Notes: generated by a model from the letters alone, not told the origin. Counted from the first letter of the stretch, positions 15,698 through 25,295 are shown. The stretch: DNA of 64,000 bases from CAZKAP01 sp964552195 (GCA_964552195.1 CAZKFM010000011.1:1-64000), one strand, 5' to 3'. Translations and numbers: made by a program.

Positions 15698-18600
15698 CTA
15701 TCGTAGGGCTTTCCGTGTTCTGTAGAATACGATACCTCCGATCAGGACAGCGAGAACCAGAAGTACCATCCACCATCCGCCGCCGGAGCCGTGCAGTTCC
15801 ACGGGTGCGGAATCGCCCATGATAATCAGCCCGGCCCAATACTGGGGGTGTAAGACACGTCCCCGGGATGCGCTCAGATATTCGAGTTTGGCATTTCTCA
15901 GCGCCTCGTCTTTACTAATCCCCTTACTTAGCTGTCGGTAAAAGTAGTCCAGTAGGGTGGAGCTGGCCGTTTCGTCTATACGCCACAGACTGGTAATCAG
16001 GCTTTCGCTGCCGGCGTAGTCGAAGGCGTGAGCCAGAGATACCATGCCTTCGCCGGGCTGAAAAGAGGGCTTACCCGTCTCACAGGCCGTGAGCACGGTT
16101 AGCCGTGAACGCAGATCCAGATCGTAAATCTCGTAGGCATACAGACTATTATCGTTAATGTGAGTAGTATCGGCCAGATTCTTGGCGAACAACAATCGGG
16201 AAAGGTCGGGATTCACGTTGTTCGATTCGGCATGCGATCCCAGGTGCAGTATAGAGTAATCGGAACCGAGAGATGCAAACCGCTGTTTGGTCGCTTCTTT
16301 GCCCAGCATGGCCCTGCCGCCTAGTTTCCTGCTGGTTCGCTTCACCATTTCAGTGACGAACGGCTGGGGAAGCAGGCTTAGGTAAGACGCATCGAGCAAA
16401 TCGGAATTTTCCACGGTGCGGGTATAGGACTGCTTCATTTCGGAGGTGAAGCCCGGTACAAAGGCCATGAAATTTTCCGAGGGGATAGGTCCGGATTCGG
16501 TTTCGATAATCAGTGGCAGGCTGTAGTGATAGGAAAAGACATAACGACTAAGCAGGCTATGCGTGCTCATATCCTCCAGTTTCGATATGGGCACTGGAGT
16601 CAACAGCTCGAAATTCAGATTGTAGAGAGGCCCATCGGGTAGTACCACCACGCGTTTACCCCGGATCGCACTCTCTAAAGGTGCCCAGAAGTTCCGGTAG
16701 AGGCGGGAGAGGGATTCCGCCAGGCGTTCCGTTTTGGTCCGGTAATCGGAAATAGCGGCTATATCTTCCGAGGGATCGAGTTGGCCCAACCCGATCAGGT
16801 GCTCTTGCTCAAGATCCAGTACATAAGCGAACCATTCGTCGCCTACAAGCAGGTATCTGACCAGGCTGACCCCTTCGCCTAAGTGCTGCTGGATATCGCT
16901 CAGATCGGCCCGGGTGTTGGCATAACGTAAGGCGAAGTAACTGGGGTGATTGGTGGCCACAGAATCGAGGAACTGATCCCAGTCTGCCCGGTAGGCAACC
17001 AGGTCTTCCACACTTTGTTCGCCCTGTTCCCAGCGTGCCCGAAGGGCCTCTTCCCGCTCGAGTACGGAAGAGGGGAGATTGAAGTTTAGCGCGTACTTAC
17101 GGGCATTCAGGCGGGTGCGAATCCGCTGGTAAATCGATGATTCGTGAAGACCGATGAGTTCCCGGAGGTGCTCGCTCGCTCCGGAATTTCGGTAGCGTTC
17201 CAGTTTTATGGTTTTAGCGAAGTCAAATACCTCTGCGTTTTCCCGTATCAGATCGTCGGCCTTGTCGTCAGTGGAGTAGGTAATCTTCCGGTTGTCTATG
17301 ACCTCAAGTGCCCGTTCCAGCAGGCTGTCCGCTCGGGCTAGTCGCCATTCAGAATCCCCATCAGGCCCATAGAATCGGGCCTTGGCACGACTCAGGTATA
17401 TTTCGGGTAGCTGAGCCCGGACGGCGTCGTTGCTGAGTCTGGGGTTCAGTCGAAGAAATTCATCCGAGTATCCGATCACTTGAGGATAATCTTCGGCCCA
17501 TACAGAAACCCGGGTCAGGGCGGCCAGAACGGTATTGATCAGACGGGCATTGGATTCCGGCTGTGCCTGGAGCAGCCTCTTGAGTTCTTCCAGGGTTGCA
17601 TAGGCCCTGTTGAATTCACCCAGTCTTCCGTAGGAGAGAGCCAGGTTAATGGACCCGAACACCCGGTCATTGCTCACGGGATCGATCTGCGCCTTATCGT
17701 AATACACCTGAGCCTGCTCATAGAATTCCTTCGCCTCCCGATGGTTACCGAGGCCGAAGTGCGCACTGGCCGAGATACTGTGGTAGTTGGAGTACAGCAA
17801 AGGATTCTCTTGGGGCATGGCAGTCAGAGATTCATTGGCCTCCCTCAGAACATGGAGTGCCTGCTCGAAGTCCCGGTTGGAGATCAGTGCCTCGGCATAC
17901 AAGGTCACTGCGGAGAAATATTCCAGCAATTGGGGCTCGAAATCCGACCGGGCCTGATCGTACGCCTTTCGGGCTATAAACAGGGTATTGGTATAATCGC
18001 CAACCTGTTCATACAGGGAAGCCAGGTTCCGGTAGGCTAGTGACTGATTGCGTTGGGAACGGAATCGCAGGGGGTGGTTTTTCTCCTCTTTCAGGAAACG
18101 GCTGTTCAGCACTACGCATTCCCTGGCCAGTTCCAGGGCTTTTTCATACTCGTTTAACCGCTGATACAGCAGTACCATATTGGCCTTGATGGCGGCCGGG
18201 AAGTACAGCCGGTTCTCACTGCTCTCCGGCAGGGATGCCGTGCGATCCAGGGCCTGACTGTAGTAGTAGAGTGCGCTGTCGGACTGACCGGTAAAATACA
18301 TCAGTGCCCCCATATAGTTGTAAGTGCGGGACTCGATTTTGAAGGAGCCCGGGGGATGTTCAGAGATGTACGAGAGGGATTTGCGGGTGTTATCCTGGAA
18401 TTGCTTCAGGCTCCCCATCCTCAGTCCGTATTCTCCGAGATAGTAATGGGCAGTTGCCAGTAAGTCCGGGTTGTTGGTTTTCCGTGCCTGTTCCAGTGCC
18501 TGATTTCCGGTGTCTGTGGCGGCGCCCAGGTCTCCCAGTTCGTTGTAAAGGCGGGATATGCCCAACAGGCTGTAGTATCGGCCTTCTGCATTTTCACTGT

Positions 18601-18886
18601 GGGCGAGCAGGCTGTCGTTCAGCTCAAGGGCCTGGGGCACCCCGCTGCCCTTGTCGCGTTGCAGTTCCAGTTTGCCCAGCCAATAGACCATTCTGCCGGT
18701 CAGGGACGGATCGCCCCGATTAATCTGCTCTCGAATCAGGTCTTCACATTCCTCCAGTTTGTCGTCGATGAGTAAACGTTCCAGTCGCTGTTCGATTTCC
18801 AAACTGGCGGGTTGAGACCGGACGGGGCCGCCGAGTCCCAAAAGGAAGACCACAAGAAAAAGAGAAGCGGTAAGGGTGTTTTTCAT
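15698..18886 (-). CDS. Exported TPR-CHAT caspase-like protease with a C-terminal membrane anchor
   Basis: CHAT domains are caspase/separase-like cysteine proteases. This 1062-aa protein has a signal peptide (NTLTASLFLVVFLLGLGG), a long array of tetratricopeptide-like helices over about residues 20-550, and a C-terminal CHAT domain. The catalytic dyad is intact: His at about 885 (HLGSHAES) and Cys at about 935 (LTACETG, followed by GEGMVSLAHAF). A single transmembrane helix near the end (WMVLLVLAVLIGGIVFY) plus a basic tail would anchor it with the protease outside the cytoplasm. I chose ATG 18886, which starts at the signal peptide 4 bp after the upstream stop; the 18934 ATG would overlap that gene. 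It is the last gene of the sigma factor operon. Confidence 0.85.
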   Translation of the reverse strand: MKNTLTASLFLVVFLLGLGGPVRSQPASLEIEQRLERLLIDDKLEECEDLIREQINRGDPSLTGRMVYWLGKLELQRDKGSGVPQALELNDSLLAHSENAEGRYYSLLGISRLYNELGDLGAATDTGNQALEQARKTNNPDLLATAHYYLGEYGLRMGSLKQFQDNTRKSLSYISEHPPGSFKIESRTYNYMGALMYFTGQSDSALYYYSQALDRTASLPESSENRLYFPAAIKANMVLLYQRLNEYEKALELARECVVLNSRFLKEEKNHPLRFRSQRNQSLAYRNLASLYEQVGDYTNTLFIARKAYDQARSDFEPQLLEYFSAVTLYAEALISNRDFEQALHVLREANESLTAMPQENPLLYSNYHSISASAHFGLGNHREAKEFYEQAQVYYDKAQIDPVSNDRVFGSINLALSYGRLGEFNRAYATLEELKRLLQAQPESNARLINTVLAALTRVSVWAEDYPQVIGYSDEFLRLNPRLSNDAVRAQLPEIYLSRAKARFYGPDGDSEWRLARADSLLERALEVIDNRKITYSTDDKADDLIRENAEVFDFAKTIKLERYRNSGASEHLRELIGLHESSIYQRIRTRLNARKYALNFNLPSSVLEREEALRARWEQGEQSVEDLVAYRADWDQFLDSVATNHPSYFALRYANTRADLSDIQQHLGEGVSLVRYLLVGDEWFAYVLDLEQEHLIGLGQLDPSEDIAAISDYRTKTERLAESLSRLYRNFWAPLESAIRGKRVVVLPDGPLYNLNFELLTPVPISKLEDMSTHSLLSRYVFSYHYSLPLIIETESGPIPSENFMAFVPGFTSEMKQSYTRTVENSDLLDASYLSLLPQPFVTEMVKRTSRKLGGRAMLGKEATKQRFASLGSDYSILHLGSHAESNNVNPDLSRLLFAKNLADTTHINDNSLYAYEIYDLDLRSRLTVLTACETGKPSFQPGEGMVSLAHAFDYAGSESLITSLWRIDETASSTLLDYFYRQLSKGISKDEALRNAKLEYLSASRGRVLHPQYWAGLIIMGDSAPVELHGSGGGWWMVLLVLAVLIGGIVFYRTRKALR

Positions 18887-18890
18887 AGGC

Positions 18891-19625
18891 TTAACGGAGT
18901 GATTCCAGGGCTTCCCTTGCCAAAGGGGATTCACTCTGTTCGAGGAACTTCACGGCCTGGTCGGGCTGACCTTTCCTCAAATACGAGAGCCCTAAATAAA
19001 AATAGGTATCGTCAGGAAATACCACCGGCTCATCCGAAATCACTTCCTCCAGATATTCGATGGCACGGGTGGGAGACCCTTCAGACAAGTGGGCAACTCC
19101 CAGGAAGTAGCTCAGGGTGTCATTGGGTGAATTCGTAGCGGCCAGGGTTTCCCATTTTTCGATGGCCTCAGCGTAGTTACCGGCTTTAAAGTCCACCATG
19201 GCGTCGTAAAATTGAAAATTATCGCTGCTTCCCATGACGGTGGGTAGCCCCGGATCGGGCACAAAGAACTGTTTGAACAGGCGCTCTTCTTTGGTGGAGC
19301 TGTACTGTATCCAGAGCGGAATGGCCAGAGCCAGTATCAGGGCGGCAGCGGCCCAGTATTGGCGGAACAGCGAAATTACAGGGACTCCCGATGGGTTTTT
19401 TTCTGTCTGTGTAGCCCTGTGATATTCAGGAAGGCGTTTGCGTAGGCCGGCCTCCTCAACGGTCAGTACCTGAAGCCGGTATTCCTCAAAAAGCTCCTTC
19501 GTTTTGGGTTCGTTTTCGAGGCGTTCTTCGAAGGTTTGTCGTTCTTCTTCGGTCAATTGCTGTAGCCAATACCTGTCGAACTCTTCGACCAGGGATTGAG
19601 GCATATTGTGAGGGGAGTTATCCAT
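18891..19625 (-). CDS. Single-pass membrane TPR protein, probable anti-sigma-like partner
   Basis: The protein (244 aa) has a cytoplasmic acidic helical N-terminus (LVEEFDRYWLQQLTEEERQTFEERL), as seen in anti-sigma factors, and one membrane helix at about 90-108 (WAAAALILALAIPLWIQY). Its extracytoplasmic part has at least two TPR units (AGNYAEAIEKWETLAA, DDTYFYLGLSYLRKGQPDQA). The start MDNSPHNMP at 19625 overlaps the sigma gene by 8 bases. An ATG 78 bp upstream would lie deep inside the sigma gene. Position and topology suggest that it holds the sigma factor and senses something through the TPRs; that is inference. Confidence 0.78.
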   Translation of the reverse strand: MDNSPHNMPQSLVEEFDRYWLQQLTEEERQTFEERLENEPKTKELFEEYRLQVLTVEEAGLRKRLPEYHRATQTEKNPSGVPVISLFRQYWAAAALILALAIPLWIQYSSTKEERLFKQFFVPDPGLPTVMGSSDNFQFYDAMVDFKAGNYAEAIEKWETLAATNSPNDTLSYFLGVAHLSEGSPTRAIEYLEEVISDEPVVFPDDTYFYLGLSYLRKGQPDQAVKFLEQSESPLAREALESLR

Positions 19626-20187
19626 GATTTGGGCTTTCAAGGGTCTGTACACGAAGTTTCTCCATACAGCGGTACTTCTGATTCCGGGCCGAGGCCGGAG
19701 CAATTCCCACTGTTTCCGAGATTTCGTTCATGCTTTTGCGTTCGAAGTAGAAAAGGGTCAGCAGCTGTTTGCAGGTATCCCCGAGTTTACCGAATGCCAC
19801 GCGCATGCGCTCCAGACGGGGGTCAGCAATGGACGGATCTCCGGGCTGCTCTTCAGAAAGCTGCAGGGGCGCTAGGCTATCCGTCGAGACCCGGTTGCGG
19901 GTATAGGCCGATCGCAGATGATCGGTCCATTTGTTTCGGGCCACGGTGAACAGATAGGCTTCCATGTTGCTGTCACTATTAACTTTTCCTTCCTTAACGT
20001 TCCTCCAGCAGGCGATAAAGGCCTCCTGAAAAATGTCCTTGGCCTGCTCTTCGAGGCCACTGTTGTTCAGTACATGGGCCCTGACTTTTGGGTAAACCGT
20101 CCGGTACAATTGGGACAGGACCCGGGAATCGTTAGACCGAATTCCCTGTATTGCCCATGATGCTATGTGTTTCGCAGATTCCCCCAT
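19618..20187 (-). CDS. ECF-type RNA polymerase sigma factor
   Basis: The 189-aa protein has region 2 (LYRTVYPKVRAHVLNNSG, DIFQEAFIACWRN, AYLFTVARNKWTDHLR) and region 4 (FGKLGDTCKQLLTLFYFERKS, then the helix-turn-helix MNEISETVGIAPASARNQKYRCMEKL). Region 3 is missing, as expected for the ECF group. It should direct RNA polymerase to a small set of promoters, likely including its own operon. The start codon lies inside a predicted RNA hairpin (20178-20211). The gene overlaps the TPR membrane protein gene by 8 bases. Confidence 0.9.
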   Translation of the reverse strand: MGESAKHIASWAIQGIRSNDSRVLSQLYRTVYPKVRAHVLNNSGLEEQAKDIFQEAFIACWRNVKEGKVNSDSNMEAYLFTVARNKWTDHLRSAYTRNRVSTDSLAPLQLSEEQPGDPSIADPRLERMRVAFGKLGDTCKQLLTLFYFERKSMNEISETVGIAPASARNQKYRCMEKLRVQTLESPNHG

Positions 20188-20211
20188 ACCCTGTGTGTAG
20201 GCAGGGGGAAT
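20178..20211 (-). promoter_or_regulatory. Hairpin enclosing the sigma factor start codon
   Basis: In the minus-strand RNA, ATTCCCCC (20211-20204) can pair with GGGGGAAT (20185-20178), eight perfect pairs around an 18-nt loop. The G of the AUG at 20187-20185 lies in the stem, and the GGG before it is in the loop. No T run follows, so it is not an intrinsic terminator for the gene before. It could limit translation initiation. Confidence 0.5.
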
Positions 20212-20240
20212 TTACGAAATTTTCATCCTTGCGTTTGGGC

Positions 20241-22823
20241 TTAGTCCGCCTCCCTGGGGATGAGGCGAATGGTCACCTGGGCATAGCCTTTGGTCGCACT
20301 CGCGCCTGCAATCAATTGGCCCACTACCGAACCGTCCCAGAGCCAGGTAGGGGAGGACACGCCCGAAACCCCGCAGGTTACCGAGAGGGTTCCTTCGGAG
20401 TCGAGGCGGCTTTCAAAGTCTTCGTCCACGCGCCAGAACCCGCTCGATCGTGTGCAGGATGGGATAAGGTCCGGGATGCGTTCTATAATCCGTATGGAGT
20501 AGCTCTCTACCTTATAGCCCTCCGGTATCCTGGGATCGTTATCCGCCCAGGGTTCGTAGGCCCAGACGGTGGCCACTCCGAAGCTGGTAAAGTCCCCGGT
20601 TACGGTGGGCCCCGATGTCCGTACAGACACATTTACATAGTCATACACCACTTGTTCGTCGTTTTCGATGGTGATGGTCGCCTCCGGGTCGTCGATCAGC
20701 TTGTAGGGTTCATTGGTCCCCTTTCGCCTGGCGTAGATCAGCGCCTGGAATTCTTCCTCGCCCCGCACTGTTTCGGTATCATCGGCATGATATTCTATAG
20801 TATTTCGGTTTTCCTCAAAATAACGAGTGGATAATCCGAGTAACAGACCGTGGTTGCCCAGGCAGCGCCACTCAATCTTATAATCGTATTCGTCATTAGG
20901 GATGGCGGTAACCCCGTCGGTATGACGAAGTCTGAGCACTAGCTGGTCGTTTCCGTCAATGGTAATGCCGTCGGGGGTGATTTCGAAGCGTTTTTTCTTG
21001 ACATTGGCGTCGATGGTGGCCTCGCCGATTTCGTCCCTGTCGCTACCGCTGACCACAAAGGCCTTAACCGTAACCTGTTCGAGATTGTCTCCGTCCCCCA
21101 GCTGGGTGGTGGAGGCATTGCTGAAGAAGGCCACCCGGTCGCTTTTGGTGGTAAAGGAAGTACCGTCCTGACCTTCGTAATCGTTGAGCACGCCGCCGAA
21201 GCGCGAGGTGGTGCTCCATTCGAATTCGAATTCTTCACCATCCTGCAGGTCGTAAAACACGGTAGCGCGGATTTGCTTGGGCTCGTCGAAGGGTACGGTA
21301 TTTACCGTCTCGGGGTTTAGTTTGACTTTCCCTTCGCGTATCACAATATCCCAGCTCTCCAGGGTGGCGGATACCCCCAGTCGCTTGTTTATGCAGGGGA
21401 TACCGACGGACTCCTTCATCGATCGGATCAGGAAGGCGGTGATTTTGATGGATCGGATTTCCCCTTCCTGTATGAGTTCCTGGTTCTGAATAAAGGAATT
21501 CGGGCTTGAGCCGTCGTCGATGAGCTCGTACAGGCTGCTGAGTATGTTCCTGAGGTCGTTGGAGAGTCTAATGTCGCCATATAGGAAGGGGAAGAACTCG
21601 TTAATGGCGGCTTCGAAGTCCTGATTCATAACGGCATCATAAGACGGATTATGCGATTTCAGTATGGGAGCCACGACATCGGCTATGGCTGAGGCCTGCT
21701 GAAGGTCCTTTGTGGAATAGATATCCCGGTTACCTCCGATATCCATGAGTATCGGTATAAAGTAGTCCATGACGAACGTTTCTATGGTGAGTTCTTCCAG
21801 CTTCTCCTCTTCGATGTCGGTGAGGGCCCGGTCAGCGGCTCCCCGCCCGGGTCCCACAACTGCGAGTTCGTAGGTTTCTGAAGTACGACCGTCGATTAAA
21901 TCCAATTCCTTTTCTGCTGAGGTTTTGGTCTGGTAACGGGCACCCTGGGTACAGAAGACGTAGTTCAGCACCTGTCCCTGAAGATCTTCATTGCGTTCCT
22001 CGTGCAGCCTGCTGAAGGGTATGGACAGAGTCGTGGTGGGCGTATCGCTTCCGTCTACCACCTGGTTGACAACGGTCTCGTTACCGGACTGATCCTTGTA
22101 GGATTTGATGTACAGAAATGCGTGTGCCCTTCGGGGGTAGCTATTGGTCAGGGAAAAAGTCTGCTCGGCCACGTCGTTGATGTTGATTCCGCTCTTGGCT
22201 ATGGGATCGAACGAGGCCTTCTGCCCGATATCGATGGTCTTGGAATTGGTCAGACTGCCGATTACCTCATTGAGCTGGTCGAAGAAGGCATCGTCGCTAA
22301 ACAGGCGTGGGTTCTGAGCGAACTGGGGCTCCAGTTCGGCCACCAAATTCGTAAAAATCGGATTGTTTCCAATCTGTTCGGCAAAGGCCTTCTTGTAGGC
22401 CGTCGAACGCAATGGATTGAGCATGGCGAAATACAACATCACTTCGACGGTTGTGGCGACGGATACCTCCTTGCGATCGTCGGTGAGGAAGCCGGCCAGG
22501 ATCACTTCCTCTTCGGAATCGAAGAGGTAGGCGATTTCCACCGTGCCGGGGTTAAAGGGTACCACCCCACCTCCCGAGCGGTTCAGCGGACTGTTTACTC
22601 CCATGGAGTACAGGCTGCTTCCGGCCAGGTCGACCGGGCTGCCTGCCGGCAGGGTTACACCCACCACGACTTCCTGGTAGGGGCCGGTGGCATCACCGGG
22701 AGTGCCGGTATCGGAATTCTCGCTCAGGGCATCGACAAAGCCGATGGCTGAATCGTCAGAGGAACAGGCCCAGTTCAGGGCTAACACGGCCATAAGGGCC
22801 AGCAGTACTTTCTTGGCATTCAT
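20241..22823 (-). CDS. Large surface lipoprotein of unknown function
   Basis: The 860-aa lipoprotein (leader ending ALNWAC) has a mature start CSSDDSAIG that matches the acidic export tag of flavobacterial surface lipoproteins. The first about 450 residues are mixed helical (VATTVEVMLYFAMLNPLRSTAYKK and similar). The last about 400 are beta-rich and look like stacked Ig-like domains. No enzyme motif is seen. It lies 21 bp after another lipoprotein gene and 53 bp before the sigma factor gene, in the same direction, so it probably belongs to the CHAT operon or is its immediate neighbour. Confidence 0.7.
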   Translation of the reverse strand: MNAKKVLLALMAVLALNWACSSDDSAIGFVDALSENSDTGTPGDATGPYQEVVVGVTLPAGSPVDLAGSSLYSMGVNSPLNRSGGGVVPFNPGTVEIAYLFDSEEEVILAGFLTDDRKEVSVATTVEVMLYFAMLNPLRSTAYKKAFAEQIGNNPIFTNLVAELEPQFAQNPRLFSDDAFFDQLNEVIGSLTNSKTIDIGQKASFDPIAKSGININDVAEQTFSLTNSYPRRAHAFLYIKSYKDQSGNETVVNQVVDGSDTPTTTLSIPFSRLHEERNEDLQGQVLNYVFCTQGARYQTKTSAEKELDLIDGRTSETYELAVVGPGRGAADRALTDIEEEKLEELTIETFVMDYFIPILMDIGGNRDIYSTKDLQQASAIADVVAPILKSHNPSYDAVMNQDFEAAINEFFPFLYGDIRLSNDLRNILSSLYELIDDGSSPNSFIQNQELIQEGEIRSIKITAFLIRSMKESVGIPCINKRLGVSATLESWDIVIREGKVKLNPETVNTVPFDEPKQIRATVFYDLQDGEEFEFEWSTTSRFGGVLNDYEGQDGTSFTTKSDRVAFFSNASTTQLGDGDNLEQVTVKAFVVSGSDRDEIGEATIDANVKKKRFEITPDGITIDGNDQLVLRLRHTDGVTAIPNDEYDYKIEWRCLGNHGLLLGLSTRYFEENRNTIEYHADDTETVRGEEEFQALIYARRKGTNEPYKLIDDPEATITIENDEQVVYDYVNVSVRTSGPTVTGDFTSFGVATVWAYEPWADNDPRIPEGYKVESYSIRIIERIPDLIPSCTRSSGFWRVDEDFESRLDSEGTLSVTCGVSGVSSPTWLWDGSVVGQLIAGASATKGYAQVTIRLIPREAD

Positions 22824-22844
22824 GATTGGTGTATTGAAATGAGA

Positions 22845-24116
22845 TTAATAATCGCTGTGTACTTTGGCCCATTCCCGATTGTTCAGGTTGATATCTCCAT
22901 TAGGCGTGTAAAACAGATCGTTGTTCTGGATGAGGTTGCCTTCGCTGTCCATCCAGGATTGCTTGGCACCGTGCTGAATCTGATAGGATTTTCCATTCAT
23001 TGGGTTGTACACAGTTTCCTCTCCGTGTATCATATTCACGAAGTCGCGCTGCCCGGTACTGCTACCGGCACCGAAGTTCCGGTTCATGAAGGAAGCGTGG
23101 TTGGCGTCCATGGCGGCCGACACTCCCGCCATGCGCTGCTGATGGGCATTAAAGGAAGCCCAGCGCGCATTCATGCGGTTTTGATGGGCGATGGCACTCT
23201 GTCGGCTAAGTTCCTCGTTCTGCTTTTGTTGCTGCAGTTTAACGGCCTGTATGTATTGCTTCCATTCGGCGGTCTCCGTGCTGTTGATCACGGTCTGTAC
23301 GATTTTGTCCTGTATGTCATCCACGTGTTGGTCTTCCGCGAAGGTGTAATCGGTTGCGTACAGCCAGAGGGTGCAATAGGAATTGGCGGTCAGGGGCATG
23401 TCCAGGGCAAGTTTGGTAATCGTGGCTATGCCGGACAGGCCCTGATCGTTCGTCCACAGTGTCGAATACATTTCCAATCGCTGGTTCCCGTTTCCGTCTT
23501 CGCGCAGTTTCTGCCTTACGTAATTTTCGTACTCCGTGGTCGGGCGCGTTTCCACGAAGCGGAATCCCGTTTTCTGCATGCGCTGGTCCACTTCCTCTCG
23601 CGCGAGTTGCTGCACGCTCACCTCACGCCGGTGCATGCGGCGTACGCTCTCCGGCAGGTATGCCCGCAGGTTGGGATCGCTATAGATCACATGATACTTT
23701 ACAGGGGTATTAAAGGCTTTTAGCCCGTCGGGCCCTTCTATCTGTATCAGGAAGTTGGGGAGCTGAGGGCTCAGGTCGTACATGGCCCGGGATATTACCT
23801 TCCAGTCGGCCGGATATTCATAGTTCTTTACCACTAAGCCCGACTTGGGGTCGCGGAAAGAATGGGTGCGGGTGCGCTTGCCGAACAGCCCTTTGAGGCC
23901 GGATTTTTTTTGATTTTTTTTCTCGCTGTAAGCCATTTTCTCGGCGGGAGGGCCGTCGGGATAATCTTCGAAGAAGGCTTCTTCGTCGAATTCACCGTCT
24001 TCATCTAAGTATTCTTCGAAGAATTCGTCGTCGAAATTGGTATTGTTGGAGTTTCGGTTGCCGCAGGAGGCAGTCAGGGCCAGTGCGACAAGAATAAAGA
24101 GGATGTTGACTTTCAT
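22845..24116 (-). CDS. Lipoprotein of unknown function with an acidic N-terminus
   Basis: The 423-aa protein has a lipoprotein leader (LFILVALALTASC) and then a very acidic stretch (about residues 28-55, DEFFEEYLDEDGEFDEEAFF) and a basic patch (KKNQKKSGLKGLFGKRTR). The central domain (about 85-280) is folded alpha/beta. A Gln/Ala/Met-rich helix (KQNEELSRQSAIAHQNRMNA) precedes a C-terminal motif of the type ETVYNPMNGKSYQ ... LFYTPNGD. I have seen similar endings in uncharacterised exported proteins but cannot name the family. It is the first gene of the five-gene array. Confidence 0.7.
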   Translation of the reverse strand: MKVNILFILVALALTASCGNRNSNNTNFDDEFFEEYLDEDGEFDEEAFFEDYPDGPPAEKMAYSEKKNQKKSGLKGLFGKRTRTHSFRDPKSGLVVKNYEYPADWKVISRAMYDLSPQLPNFLIQIEGPDGLKAFNTPVKYHVIYSDPNLRAYLPESVRRMHRREVSVQQLAREEVDQRMQKTGFRFVETRPTTEYENYVRQKLREDGNGNQRLEMYSTLWTNDQGLSGIATITKLALDMPLTANSYCTLWLYATDYTFAEDQHVDDIQDKIVQTVINSTETAEWKQYIQAVKLQQQKQNEELSRQSAIAHQNRMNARWASFNAHQQRMAGVSAAMDANHASFMNRNFGAGSSTGQRDFVNMIHGEETVYNPMNGKSYQIQHGAKQSWMDSEGNLIQNNDLFYTPNGDINLNNREWAKVHSDY

Positions 24117-24215
24117 TTCAGGTAGTATTGTGTTTCGATCTTATATCGAGACTCGACCTGAAATGTCATCATCGATCAAAAAAAATTGAAAATTCTAAGC
24201 GGTAGTTAGTTCGCT

Positions 24216-25046
24216 CTAGACTTTGTGGCGGGTGCGGCCAGATTCAGAGACTGTGGCCAGACGGCCGATAACGGGTTGAGACCTCAGGGCCTGGATCAGA
24301 GTGCTGAAGGCCAGCAAGCCGTACACACCCCCAAGAATAAGCGTTAGGGCCATGTTCTTGAATAGGTAGAATGAGGCCAGGGGGAGAATTTGCAATGCGT
24401 GCATACCCACGAAATGAGCCACGCTCTGATCGCCATGCGTCCTGCTCCAGTTCAGAAAGGGAAGACCCGGGCCCCCATCCTGAGCCCCTACGGTATGGGC
24501 CAGTCGCGAACCCATCAGGGCTCCTTGCATGCCGAAAACAGCGAACAGGGTAGTGCCCATAACGATGGCTGCCTTGTAGTATTCCGGAAGCGCTTCCAGT
24601 GGTTGCAGGTAGAACTGCCATCCGATCAACCCGGTCCAGAGGGTCACTGCGGTAGCCGCTATGCCCATGAGGCCGTAGAGGGCCGAAGTAAGTGGGGAGT
24701 GGGTGTTATAGTGGGATCTCTGTCCGAGTATGGCCATGAGAGTAATGTAAAGAATTTCGAACCCCATAAGCAGGACTGTGGACCACCGGTAGTAGTCCAG
24801 GTACAAACCTGGAGTCAGATCGGAAATGAACCAGCCCATCGTGCAGCACAGCAGGCCGATAGAAAGGCCAAATTTTATCGGCTTATGCAGGGAATTCGCG
24901 CCACTGACTTTACGTGTGTTCGCAAGGCTGAGCGGTATGAGAAGTTAGGCAAGCGCCAAGTTTGTGAGGCCGAATGACCAAAGTGCCACATCCCGTTCTA
25001 GACCCTCCCGAATAAAATCAAATAGCATCTCAAGAATATTTGCCAT
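24216..25046 (-). pseudogene. Integral membrane protein gene interrupted by an in-frame TAA
   Basis: The frame 24216-24839 gives a 207-aa membrane protein with about five helices (WSTVLLMGFEILYITLMAIL, LYGLMGIAATAVTLW, and others), but its Met lies in the middle of a hydrophobic segment. The same frame stays open upstream to a TAA at 24947-24945. Beyond that it continues for 33 codons to an ATG at 25046 (MANILEMLFDFIREGLERD...). The residues on both sides of the TAA together make one membrane helix (ALWSFGLTNLALA, stop, LLIPLSLANTR). A single nonsense change in a 275-aa gene explains this best. Translation could restart at 24839 or at a CTG at 24890. The family is not recognised. Confidence 0.75.
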
Positions 25047-25295
25047 CAAAGCTAGGAGGATACCGCAATCTGTTCAAGAAGTGGATACCTGAACCGGAAT
25101 CTTAAGCGCTGTGCTGTTGTTTCATAGGCCTGAACCGGATTACAGATCTAGGCATGGAGAATGAAATGAGACTTAGAATACGAGAGTTTACAGGGGTTCA
25201 AACTCCTACATTTTGTTTAAATTTAACAGAGATAACCTAAACAAAAACAGCAATTAATGTATTTTTGACAAAAGATTGCTGTGAAAATATCTACA

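Noticed and set aside
25190..25215. A GGGGTTCAAACTCC segment resembling a tRNA T arm
   Set aside because: The flanking bases do not form the five-base-pair stem and no other tRNA arms are found.
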